The notes beneath the pieces are model-generated. The model searched no databases. It was not told the origin of the DNA and saw only the letters and a program-made list of their open reading frames with translations. 48,189 nucleotides of DNA, taken from NCBI RefSeq assembly GCF_016658545.1, contig NZ_JACVZC010000036.1:1-48189 (forward strand), given 5' to 3'. This DNA is from Pseudomonas sp. S37. GTDB taxonomy: Bacteria > Pseudomonadota > Gammaproteobacteria > Pseudomonadales > Pseudomonadaceae. A program made the position numbers and the translations under genes. This document shows positions 8,601-15,377 of the stretch, one piece after another. Position 1 is the first letter of the stretch. Every line of letters starts with the position of its first letter.

Positions 8601-10082
8601 TTAACGCATCACAAACGGGTCGGGCATCGGCGCGGTGGACAGGTTGATCCACACGGTCTTCAGCTCGGTATAGGCCAGCACCGAATCGATGCCGCTTTCA
8701 CGGCCGTAGCCGCTGTTCTTGAAACCACCGATCGGCGCCATGGCCGATACGGCGCGGTAGGTATTGACCCAGATGATCCCCGAACGTACGTCACGGGCCA
8801 GGCGGTGGGCACGTCCCAGGTCGCGGGTCCAGATGCCGGCCGCCAGGCCAAACTGCGAGTCGTTGGCCATTTCCAGGGCCTCTTCCTCGGTCTTGAAGCG
8901 GATCACCGCAGCCACCGGGCCGAACACTTCTTCCTGCATGATGGTCATCGAGTTGCTGTCGCACTCGAACAGGGTCGGCTCGTAGAACCAGCCGTCACCG
9001 TCCACCTCGGCACGCTTGCCGCCCATGTGCAATTTGGCACCTTCGGCCTTGGCTGCAGCGACCAGGCCTTCGACCACGGCCAGTTGCTGTGCGGTGGCCA
9101 TCGGGCCCATTTCGCTGGCGTCGTCCTGCGGGTTGCCGATGCGGATGCGCTTGGCGCGGGCGATCAGGCGCTCGACGAACGCGTCGAAGATCTCGTCCTG
9201 CACCAGCAGGCGCGAGCCGGCCACGCAGCTTTGCCCGGAGGCGGCATAGATGCCGGCCACGGCGCCGTTGATGGCGCTGTCCAGGTCGGCGTCGGCGAAA
9301 ATGATGTTCGGCGACTTGCCGCCCAGCTCCAGCGACAGCTTGGCGAAGTTCTCGGCACTGCTGCGCACCACATGGCGGGCGGTGGCGGCGCCGCCGGTGA
9401 AGGCGATCTTGCGCACCAGCGGGTGGCGGGTCAGCGCCGCGCCGGTGCTTGGGCCGTAACCGGTGACCACGTTGACCACGCCGGCCGGGAAGCCGGCCTC
9501 GAGGGCCAGGCGCGCCAGCTCGAGGATGGTCGCCGAGGCGTGCTCGGAGGGCTTGAGCACGATGGTGTTGCCGGCGGCCAGGGCCGGGGCCAGCTTGATC
9601 GCGGTGAGGTACAGCGGGCTGTTCCACGGGATGATCCCGGCGACCACGCCGATCGGCTCGTGCACGGTGTAGGCGAACAGGTCGGGCTTGTCCAGCGGCA
9701 GGGTGCCGCCTTCGATCTTGTCGGCCAGGCCTGCGGTGTAGTGGAAGAACTCGGGCAGGTAGCCAACCTGGCCGCGGGTTTCGCGGATCAGCTTGCCGTT
9801 GTCACGGCTTTCCAGCTGGGCCAGGTGTTCCTTGTTTTCGGCAATCAGGTCGCCCAGGCGACGCAGCAGCTTGCCGCGCGCAGTGGCGGTGATGCTGCGC
9901 CACTCCTTGCTGTCGAAGGCACGCTGGGCGGCCTGTACGGCCAGCTCGACATCGGCTTCGTCGGCGTCGGGCAGTTGCGCCCAGGCCTGGGCGGTGGCCG
10001 GGTTGAGGCTGTCGAAGGTCTTGCCGCTCTGGGCATCGCGCCATTGGCCGTCGATGCACATCTGGAAACGAACGAGGGTCAT
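8601..10082 (-). CDS. NAD(P)-dependent aldehyde dehydrogenase
   Basis: This 493-residue enzyme of the ALDH superfamily oxidises an aldehyde to the acid. The catalytic Cys286 lies in ASGQSCVAGSR and the general-base Glu252 in LELGGKSPN. The coenzyme region IIPWNSPL and KPSEHAS and the FTGG turn are intact, so the enzyme should be active. Its start overlaps the hydrolase stop as ATGA, which implies translational coupling. In the cluster it would oxidise an aldehyde released after ring opening and hydrolysis, as succinate-semialdehyde-type dehydrogenases do in heterocycle pathways. The actual substrate is not readable from sequence. Confidence 0.93.
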   Translation of the reverse strand: MTLVRFQMCIDGQWRDAQSGKTFDSLNPATAQAWAQLPDADEADVELAVQAAQRAFDSKEWRSITATARGKLLRRLGDLIAENKEHLAQLESRDNGKLIRETRGQVGYLPEFFHYTAGLADKIEGGTLPLDKPDLFAYTVHEPIGVVAGIIPWNSPLYLTAIKLAPALAAGNTIVLKPSEHASATILELARLALEAGFPAGVVNVVTGYGPSTGAALTRHPLVRKIAFTGGAATARHVVRSSAENFAKLSLELGGKSPNIIFADADLDSAINGAVAGIYAASGQSCVAGSRLLVQDEIFDAFVERLIARAKRIRIGNPQDDASEMGPMATAQQLAVVEGLVAAAKAEGAKLHMGGKRAEVDGDGWFYEPTLFECDSNSMTIMQEEVFGPVAAVIRFKTEEEALEMANDSQFGLAAGIWTRDLGRAHRLARDVRSGIIWVNTYRAVSAMAPIGGFKNSGYGRESGIDSVLAYTELKTVWINLSTAPMPDPFVMR

Positions 10083-10912
10083 GCAACAATCCCCTTGGCG
10101 GATTCGGTGAGGGTGCGGGCTTGCGCGAGGAAGTCCAGCAGCATCTTGTTGACTTCACGGGGTGCTTCCACCGGCATCATATGCCGTTGCTCGGCGAGGA
10201 CCACACTGTGCGCGCCCGGAATGCTGGCGGCGAGCTGGCGGGTCATGGCCGGGGTGGAGCCAGAGTCGAGTTCGCCGGTGGCGATCAGCGTAGGCACCTG
10301 AATGCTGCCCAGGTCGCCTGCGCGGTACATGTCCTGGGTGGCGAACAGCGAATACGTGGTGTGGTAACCCTGCGGGTCGTTGCTCGCCAGCACCTGGCGA
10401 ATGGCGGCGACCTGCGCCGGGTTGGCAGCCTTGTATTCACGGCTGAACCAGCGGTCGAGGGCCGCATCGACGTTGGCGTCGGGGCCAAGCTCTGCAGCCT
10501 GCGCGGCGCGGGCGATAACGCCGGCACTTTGTTCGGGGCTGCGGTTGAACACGCTGTTGAGCACCACCAGCGCAGCCAGGCGCTGCGGGTAGTTGAGGGC
10601 GAATGCACGGGCCACCAGGCCGCCCATGGAGAAGCCGATCACGGTGGCCTGCGGAATCTGCAGGTGGTCGAGCAGTTCGGCGAGCTGGTCGGCGTAGCCT
10701 TCCAGCGGGGTGTCGGCGGCCGGTACGCGGCTTTGCCCGTGGCCGAGCATGTCGTAGGCGATGACGCGGTAGTCGTTGGCCAGGCCAACGATCTGGCCGC
10801 CCCACATCTCTTTATTAAGGCCGACGCCGTGGATCAGTACCACGGGTTGGCCCTGGCCGACGGACAGGTAGCTGGTGCCGGCGGGTGTGCGTTCAGCGAC
10901 AGGCTGAATCAT
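10079..10912 (-). CDS. Alpha/beta-fold hydrolase
   Basis: This 277-residue alpha/beta hydrolase has the oxyanion-hole region LIHGVG, the nucleophile elbow GFSMGG with Ser95, and probable Asp216 (TGELDSGS) and His244 (EQRHMMPVE) completing the triad. These proteins hydrolyse esters, amides, enol-lactones or C-C bonds. Close relatives in function include RutD-like and PcaD-like enzymes. The start at 10912 has AAGGAG 8 bases upstream; an in-frame start at 10957 is less likely. It overlaps the aldehyde dehydrogenase by four bases, so a hydrolysis step feeding an aldehyde to that enzyme is a reasonable inference. Confidence 0.9.
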   Translation of the reverse strand: MIQPVAERTPAGTSYLSVGQGQPVVLIHGVGLNKEMWGGQIVGLANDYRVIAYDMLGHGQSRVPAADTPLEGYADQLAELLDHLQIPQATVIGFSMGGLVARAFALNYPQRLAALVVLNSVFNRSPEQSAGVIARAAQAAELGPDANVDAALDRWFSREYKAANPAQVAAIRQVLASNDPQGYHTTYSLFATQDMYRAGDLGSIQVPTLIATGELDSGSTPAMTRQLAASIPGAHSVVLAEQRHMMPVEAPREVNKMLLDFLAQARTLTESAKGIVA

Positions 10913-10980
10913 GGAGGGCGCTCCTTGAAGGTCGGGCGCGGCGGGTAAGCACGCCACGCCCCGGCCCGTCTTGGTTGTTG

Positions 10981-11577
10981 TTATTGAGCGTTGGCTTTTT
11001 CGGCAGCCAGTTCTTCCAGGTCGATGTAGCGGTTGCCGATACGTGGGTGCAGGCGGCCGCCATCGGCAGCGCCCAGGACCACGACGATTTCATCGGCACG
11101 CGGGGCGTCTTCGATCTGCATTTCCAGGGTGATGTAGTGTGAGCGCAGGCCTTCGTCGTCCTTCTGCATCATCGGGATCTGGATCGAGGTGCCTGGGCCG
11201 CCACGCTTGTTGGTGAAGCTCAGGTAGCTCTTGGCCTGTACCGCTTCGCGGTAGTGGTTGCCGAAGCGCAGGGTGTGGATCACGGCCGAGGCGTGCTCGA
11301 TTTCGCCGTCGGCGCCGACCACAGCAGCTTTACCGTAGGCTTCGATCTTGTCGGCACCGCCGATGGCAGCAGTCAGGCGCTCGACCATCAGGGCCCCCAG
11401 CTCCGAGCAGTTGGCACGGATTTCCGGCTTCAGATCTTCAACGAAACCGCGACCGGCCCATGGGTTCTTGATCACGACGGCCAGGCCGACCATGGTCACC
11501 GGTTTGTCGGTGGCCTTGCCGCCTTCGATGCGGGTCTCTTCGGAGTAGGTGACGATCTTGCGGATTTCGAAACTCAT
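10981..11577 (-). CDS. DUF1185 (amino acid synthesis family) protein
   Basis: This 198-residue protein matches the DUF1185 family, often labelled amino acid synthesis protein from an old structural-genomics guess; no reaction is firmly established. Visible features are the N-terminal EIRKIVTYSEETRIEGG, the NPWAGRGFVEDL segment, and KAAVVGADGEIEHASAVIHT. It is soluble, with no signal peptide. It is the first gene of the unit that continues to the hydrolase, dehydrogenase, FR1 and GntR, and a perfect 12-bp palindrome lies 40 bases upstream of its start. The context suggests a step in heterocycle catabolism, perhaps hydrolysis or isomerisation of a ring-opened product, rather than biosynthesis. 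Confidence 0.88.
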   Translation of the reverse strand: MSFEIRKIVTYSEETRIEGGKATDKPVTMVGLAVVIKNPWAGRGFVEDLKPEIRANCSELGALMVERLTAAIGGADKIEAYGKAAVVGADGEIEHASAVIHTLRFGNHYREAVQAKSYLSFTNKRGGPGTSIQIPMMQKDDEGLRSHYITLEMQIEDAPRADEIVVVLGAADGGRLHPRIGNRYIDLEELAAEKANAQ

Positions 11578-11616
11578 GGGTGGCTCCTGGTGAGGGTTAT
11601 CAGCTCTTGTTGTCTG

Positions 11617-11628
11617 ATGGTATACCAT
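11617..11628. promoter_or_regulatory. Candidate GntR operator (perfect palindrome)
   Basis: ATGGTATACCAT is a perfect 12-bp palindrome 40 bases before the DUF1185 start. It fits the TGGT-ACCA pattern of FadR-subfamily GntR proteins. The surrounding bases TGTCTG, TAATA and TGCAAG are shared with the site at 13558-13569, so the conservation extends about 35 bp. Confidence 0.65.
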
Positions 11629-11712
11629 AATATTTGTTGTGCAAGAGGTGTCGGAAAATTTCTCTTGCCAGGGGACGAAAGGTGCGTTGTACCGGGGTTT
11701 TTGTTGTTGTCT

Positions 11713-11817
11713 GTGCCGGCCTCTTCGCGGGTAAACCCGCTCCCACAGGGCCACCACAGATTTCAAACTGTGCGCTGTACCTGTGGGAGCGGGTTTACCC
11801 GCGAAGAGGCCGGTGCA
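11713..11817. repeat. REP inverted pair
   Basis: Two opposed REP units (11713-11749 and 11780-11817) of the TTCGCGGGTAAACCCGC type lie in the 322-bp gap between the LLM and DUF1185 genes. They sit between the intrinsic terminator at 11823-11866 and the operator at 11617-11628, so they are probably beyond the end of the LLM transcript. Confidence 0.85.
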
Positions 11818-11822
11818 GACTT

Positions 11823-11866
11823 AAAAAAAAACCGCTCACGCGGGCCACAAGGGCCCACGAGAGCGG
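11823..11866 (-). terminator. Rho-independent terminator after the LLM gene
   Basis: Read leftward, a stem with outer pairs CCGCTC/GAGCGG and inner pairs GGGCC/GGCCC is followed at once by nine T residues (A9 on the plus strand, 11823-11831). It begins 34 bases beyond the LLM stop codon. It separates the FR2-LLM unit from the DUF1185-to-GntR unit. Confidence 0.88.
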
Positions 11867-11899
11867 GCTGCGTCCCGCAATGATTCAGGCAATGGGAAT

Positions 11900-12940
11900 T
11901 CAGGCGAACGCCGGTACCACTTCCTTGATGAACAGCTCGAGCGACTTCTTCTTCTCGGCATGTGGCAGGCTGTTGTCGCACCAGAAGCTGAACTCGTCGA
12001 CGCCCAGTTCCTGGTAGTACTTGATGCGCGCGATGATTTCTTCCGGGGTGCCGATCATGGTGTTCTTGCGGATGTTCTCCAGCTGGAACGCCGGCACTTC
12101 CGCAAACTTCGATTCCGGGCTTGGCTCTAGGAAGCCGTTGACCGGCACGGTCTTGTTGCCGAACCAGGCATCGAAGGTGCGGTAGAAGCGCGAGATGGCC
12201 TGCGCACCGACCTTCCAGCCTTCCGGCTCGGCCGGGCTGTGCACGTGGGTGTGGCGCAGCACCATCAGTTGCGGGCGCGGTACGTCCGGGTTGTTGTCGA
12301 GGGCGGCCTGGAACTTGTTCTTCAGGTCCAGCACCTCTTCGTCACCCTTCATCAGCGGGGTGACCATGACGTTGCAGCCGTTGGCCACGGCAAAGTTGTG
12401 TGAGTCCGGGTCGCGCGCGGCAATCCACATCGGCGGGGTGGCGTTGAACGGCTTCGGTACGCTGGTGGAAGTAGGGAACTTGTAGACTTCGCCCTCATGG
12501 GCGTAGTCGCCTTCCCACAGCTTGCGCACCACCGGCACCATCTCGCGCAGCGCCTTGCCGCCGTCGGTGGCGGGCATGCCATTGGCCATGCGGTCGAATT
12601 CGAACTGGTAGGCGCCGCGGGCCAGGCCCACTTCCATGCGGCCGTTGCTGATCACGTCAAGCAGGGCGCATTCGCCGGCCACGCGGATCGGGTTCCAGAA
12701 CGGCGCGATGATGGTGCCGGCACCCAGGCGGATCTTCTCGGTGCGCGCGGCCAGGTAGGCCAGCAGCGGCATCGGGCTTGGTGAAATGGTGTACTCCATG
12801 GCGTGGTGTTCGCCGATCCACACGGTGCTGAAACCGCCGTCTTCGGCCATCAGGGTCAGTTCGGTCAGGTCTTCGAACAGCTGGCGGTGGCTGACCTGTT
12901 CATCCCAACGTTCCATGTGTACGAACAACGAAAATTTCAT
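11900..12940 (-). CDS. LLM-class flavin-dependent oxidoreductase (bacterial luciferase-like)
   Basis: This 346-residue TIM-barrel protein belongs to the luciferase-like monooxygenase superfamily. Family features are KFSLFVHME at the first strand, TVWIGEHHA with the conserved His pair near residue 45, IRLGAGTIIAPFWNPIRVA in the middle, and SNGRMEVGLARG. Members use reduced flavin and O2 to hydroxylate or open rings (RutA on uracil, pyridine monooxygenase) or to cleave C-N or C-S bonds. The flavin reductase gene FR2 lies 75 bases upstream on the same strand, which gives a two-component oxygenase. With a nucleobase-type permease divergent from it, an N-heterocycle is the likely substrate class. 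The start has GAGGAA upstream and a strong terminator follows. Confidence 0.92.
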   Translation of the reverse strand: MKFSLFVHMERWDEQVSHRQLFEDLTELTLMAEDGGFSTVWIGEHHAMEYTISPSPMPLLAYLAARTEKIRLGAGTIIAPFWNPIRVAGECALLDVISNGRMEVGLARGAYQFEFDRMANGMPATDGGKALREMVPVVRKLWEGDYAHEGEVYKFPTSTSVPKPFNATPPMWIAARDPDSHNFAVANGCNVMVTPLMKGDEEVLDLKNKFQAALDNNPDVPRPQLMVLRHTHVHSPAEPEGWKVGAQAISRFYRTFDAWFGNKTVPVNGFLEPSPESKFAEVPAFQLENIRKNTMIGTPEEIIARIKYYQELGVDEFSFWCDNSLPHAEKKKSLELFIKEVVPAFA

Positions 12941-13015
12941 GGGGCATTCCTCAACGCTTGAAAGGGGCTGGCGCCGGGCAGGGGTGGCGCCAGTTGTCTC
13001 GATTCAGAATAGGCT

Positions 13016-13501
13016 TCAGGCAAAGGCTGGCAGGCTGGCCATCTTGCCGCGGCAGTACACCATCGGTCGCGGCGCTTCGGCAGGGACAATCAGGTTGTGT
13101 ACCTTGCCGACCATGATGGCGTGGTCGCCACCTTCATATTCACGCCACAGTTCGCACTCGATGACGGCAGTGGCGCCGGCCAGGATCGGGTTGCCCAGTT
13201 CGCTCAGGGTCCACTCGATGCCGCTGGCCTTGTCCTTGCCTTTTTTGGCGAATGCATAGGCTTCAGCCTGCTGTTCACCCGAGAGCAGGTGAATGGCAAA
13301 GCGCTTCTGCTTGATCAGCACCGGGTAGGAGTCGGAGGTGTAGTTGGGGCAGAACAGCACCAGCGGCGGGGCCATCGACAGGGAGGAGAAGGCGCTGGCG
13401 GTCAGGCCGACGACCGAGCCGTCGTCGTCCAGGGTGGTGATGACGGTAACGCCGGACGGGAAGGAGCCCAGGACGTTCTTGTAGACGGTTGCGTCGATCA
13501 T
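13016..13501 (-). CDS. Flavin reductase-like protein (FR2), partner of the LLM oxygenase
   Basis: This 161-residue flavin reductase is paralogous to FR1 at 8102-8587 and has exactly the same length. It shares GSFPSGVTV, LTASAFSSLS, the GKDKA segment, a nearly identical SELGNP region and ELWREYEGGDHAI. It would supply reduced flavin to the LLM enzyme encoded next. The start at 13501 has GAGG 8 bases upstream; the longer in-frame start at 13585 would place the operator inside the coding region and is rejected. It is first in the leftward unit that ends at the terminator 11823-11866, and is divergent from the second NCS1 permease. Confidence 0.9.
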   Translation of the reverse strand: MIDATVYKNVLGSFPSGVTVITTLDDDGSVVGLTASAFSSLSMAPPLVLFCPNYTSDSYPVLIKQKRFAIHLLSGEQQAEAYAFAKKGKDKASGIEWTLSELGNPILAGATAVIECELWREYEGGDHAIMVGKVHNLIVPAEAPRPMVYCRGKMASLPAFA

Positions 13502-13557
13502 CTCGTGTACCTCTAAAAGGCTGCGGTGGTCCGCGGTTTTTATCGTTGATGTGTCTG

Positions 13558-13569
13558 ATGGTATACCGT
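13558..13569. promoter_or_regulatory. Candidate GntR operator at the FR2-LLM promoter
   Basis: ATGGTATACCGT differs by one base from the perfect palindrome at 11617-11628. It is flanked by the same TGTCTG on the left and TAATA then TGCAAG on the right. It lies 57 bases upstream of the FR2 start codon. Shared regulation with the DUF1185 unit is inferred. Confidence 0.65.
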
Positions 13570-13728
13570 AATACCTATTTTGCAAGCAGAATTTTCAGCC
13601 TTGGGTTTTCACGATGAATGGCTCAAGGCCACGTAAACCGTGGCCTTGAGCGGTGAGGCGGATTGTCGCAGGGGGTTTGCGAGCAGATCAGTGGCGGTTT
13701 TTTCGTGCGGATCAGTGTTGTCAAAAGT

Positions 13729-13747
13729 TTGGAATACCATAATATGG
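13729..13747. promoter_or_regulatory. Candidate GntR operator at the permease 2 promoter
   Basis: TTGGAATACCAT (13729-13740) matches the operator at 10 of 12 positions and is again followed by AATA. The overlapping CCATAATATGG (13737-13747) has perfect CCATA/TATGG arms. It lies about 70 bases upstream of the permease start. Confidence 0.5.
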
Positions 13748-13817
13748 TCCGCAGCTGAGAGGCCGCCTAGATGCGGTTTCCTTACAAAGATAAAAACGAC
13801 CTTTCGAGCTGATACCT

Positions 13818-15224
13818 ATGTCCCAACCGTCATCGCAAAACCAGTTTGTCGAGAATCACACGGTCGATTACGTTCCACCTGCCGAGCGCCACGGGAAGGC
13901 GCGCGACCTGTTCACCCTCTGGTTCAGTACCAACATTGCGCCACTGCCAATCGTGACCGGCGCCATGGTGGTCCAGGTGTTCCACCTGAACCTGTTGTGG
14001 GGGCTGATTGCCATCGTGTTGGGCCACTTGGTCGGGGGCGTGGTCATCGCCCTGGCCTCTGCGCAGGGACCGCAGCTGGGCATTCCACAGATGGTGCAGA
14101 GCCGGGGCCAGTTTGGCCGTTATGGCGCCTTGCTGATCGTGTTCTTCACGGCGCTGATCTATGTCGGCTTCTTTATTTCCAACATCGTCCTGGCGGGCAA
14201 GACCATCCACGGTATCGCCCCGAGCGTGCCGATGCCCGGCGCGATCGTGATCGGTGCCCTGAGCGCCACGGCCATTGGCGTGATCGGCTACCGCTTCATC
14301 CATATCCTCAACCGCATCGGTACCTGGGTGATGGGCTCGGCGTTGCTGGCCGGCTTCATCATGATGTTCGTCCAGGATTTGCCGGCCGACTTCTTCAGCC
14401 GGGGTGCATTCAACCTGTCGGGCTTCATTGCCACCGTGTCGTTGGGTGTGATCTGGCAGATCAGCTTCTCGCCGTACACCTCCGACTACTCGCGTTACCT
14501 GCCGCGTGAAGTGGGCATTGCCAAGCCGTTCTGGGCGACGTACTTCGGCGCCACCCTGGGCACCATCCTGTGCTTCAGCTTTGGTGCGGTGGCGGTGCTG
14601 TGCGTGCCGGAAGGCACCGACGCCATGGACGCTGTGCGGCAGGCCACCGGCTGGCTGGGCCCGATCCTGATGGTACTGTTCCTGCTCAACATCATCAGCC
14701 ACAACGCCCTCAACCTGTATGGCGCGGTGCTGTCGATCGTGACTGCAATCCAGACCTTCATGGCCGAGTGGACACCGAGCATCAAGGTGCGAGTGATCCT
14801 GGCGTCGGTGATTCTGGTGGGCTGCGGGATGGTTGCGCTGAACGCCTCGGCGGACTTCATCGGCCACTTCATCGGCCTGATCCTGGCGCTGCTGCTGGTA
14901 CTGGTGCCATGGGCTTCGATCAACCTGATCGACTTCTACCTGATCAAGAAGGGCCAGTACGACATCGCCTCGATCTTCAGTGCAGACGGCGGTATCTATG
15001 GCCGCTTCAACCACCACGCGATCATTGCCTATGCCTGCGGCATCCTGGTGCAGCTGCCGTTTGCCAACACCTCGCTTTATGTAGGGCCGTATTCGAACAT
15101 TGTCGAAGGGGCTGACTTGTCGTGGTTGTTTGGTCTGCTGGTGACGGTGCCGCTGTATTACTGCCTGGCTACGCGCGGCAAGGCGGGTGAGAAGGCGGGG
15201 CGGGTTGTGAGTGTGAATGACTGA
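13818..15224 (+). CDS. NCS1-family nucleobase/cytosine-type permease (copy 2)
   Basis: This 468-residue NCS1 symporter with about 12 membrane segments is closely related to copy 1 at 84-1496. Shared blocks include HGKARDLFTLWF, NIAPLPIVTGA, GYRFIH, LNRIGTW, SDYSRYLP, ISHNALNLYGAVLSI and DGGIYGR. It is divergent from the FR2-LLM unit and has a copy of the same operator-like palindrome, so it is the probable importer for the local pathway. NCS1 substrates are cytosine, uracil, allantoin, hydantoins, purines and some vitamins, which limits the pathway substrate to that general class. A REP hairpin follows the stop and separates it from the convergent chemoreceptor gene. Confidence 0.92.
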   Translation: MSQPSSQNQFVENHTVDYVPPAERHGKARDLFTLWFSTNIAPLPIVTGAMVVQVFHLNLLWGLIAIVLGHLVGGVVIALASAQGPQLGIPQMVQSRGQFGRYGALLIVFFTALIYVGFFISNIVLAGKTIHGIAPSVPMPGAIVIGALSATAIGVIGYRFIHILNRIGTWVMGSALLAGFIMMFVQDLPADFFSRGAFNLSGFIATVSLGVIWQISFSPYTSDYSRYLPREVGIAKPFWATYFGATLGTILCFSFGAVAVLCVPEGTDAMDAVRQATGWLGPILMVLFLLNIISHNALNLYGAVLSIVTAIQTFMAEWTPSIKVRVILASVILVGCGMVALNASADFIGHFIGLILALLLVLVPWASINLIDFYLIKKGQYDIASIFSADGGIYGRFNHHAIIAYACGILVQLPFANTSLYVGPYSNIVEGADLSWLFGLLVTVPLYYCLATRGKAGEKAGRVVSVND

Positions 15225-15245
15225 TAAAGCGTCGTTGCAGTAACA

Positions 15246-15365
15246 GGGGCCGCTTTGCGGCCCATCGCGACACAAGGCCGCTCCTACAGGGACCGCGCAG
15301 CATTCGAAATGTGTGCGGTCCCTGTAGGAGCGGCCTTGTGTCGCGATGGGCTGCAAAGCAGCCCC
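15246..15365. repeat. REP inverted pair, second REP family
   Basis: Two opposed units of about 51 bp with the core CGCGACACAAGGCCGCTCC can fold into a nearly perfect long hairpin. They lie between the convergent permease 2 and chemoreceptor genes and could end both transcripts. This is the GGCCTTGTGTCGCG family, distinct from the GGGTTTACCCGCG family seen elsewhere. Confidence 0.85.
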
Positions 15366-15377
15366 GGCTATTCCAGA

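Larger units (their letters stand above)
13502..13817. promoter_or_regulatory. Divergent promoter region of the oxygenase unit and permease 2
   Basis: This 316-bp gap has no gene. It carries one operator-like palindrome near each start (13558-13569 and 13729-13747). Between them, near 13619-13650, a small inverted repeat (TCAAGGCCACG with CGTGGCCTTGA) could form a hairpin. Core promoter boxes were not identified with confidence. Confidence 0.6.

Noticed and set aside
8571..10301. 576-residue open frame on the plus strand antisense to the aldehyde dehydrogenase
   Set aside because: High-GC antisense shadow. The opposite frame has intact catalytic motifs, and this one shows no recognisable domain.
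6093..15224. Calling the module a Rut (uracil) pathway
   Set aside because: No RutB-type amidohydrolase, RutC or RutE is present and the transporter is NCS1 rather than the usual RutG type. Only the oxygenase-reductase logic is shared.
13830..15356. 508-residue minus-strand frame antisense to permease 2
   Set aside because: Its composition is rich in His, Gln, Asp and Arg, as expected from reading a hydrophobic membrane gene backwards. The same applies to 87-1502 antisense to permease 1.
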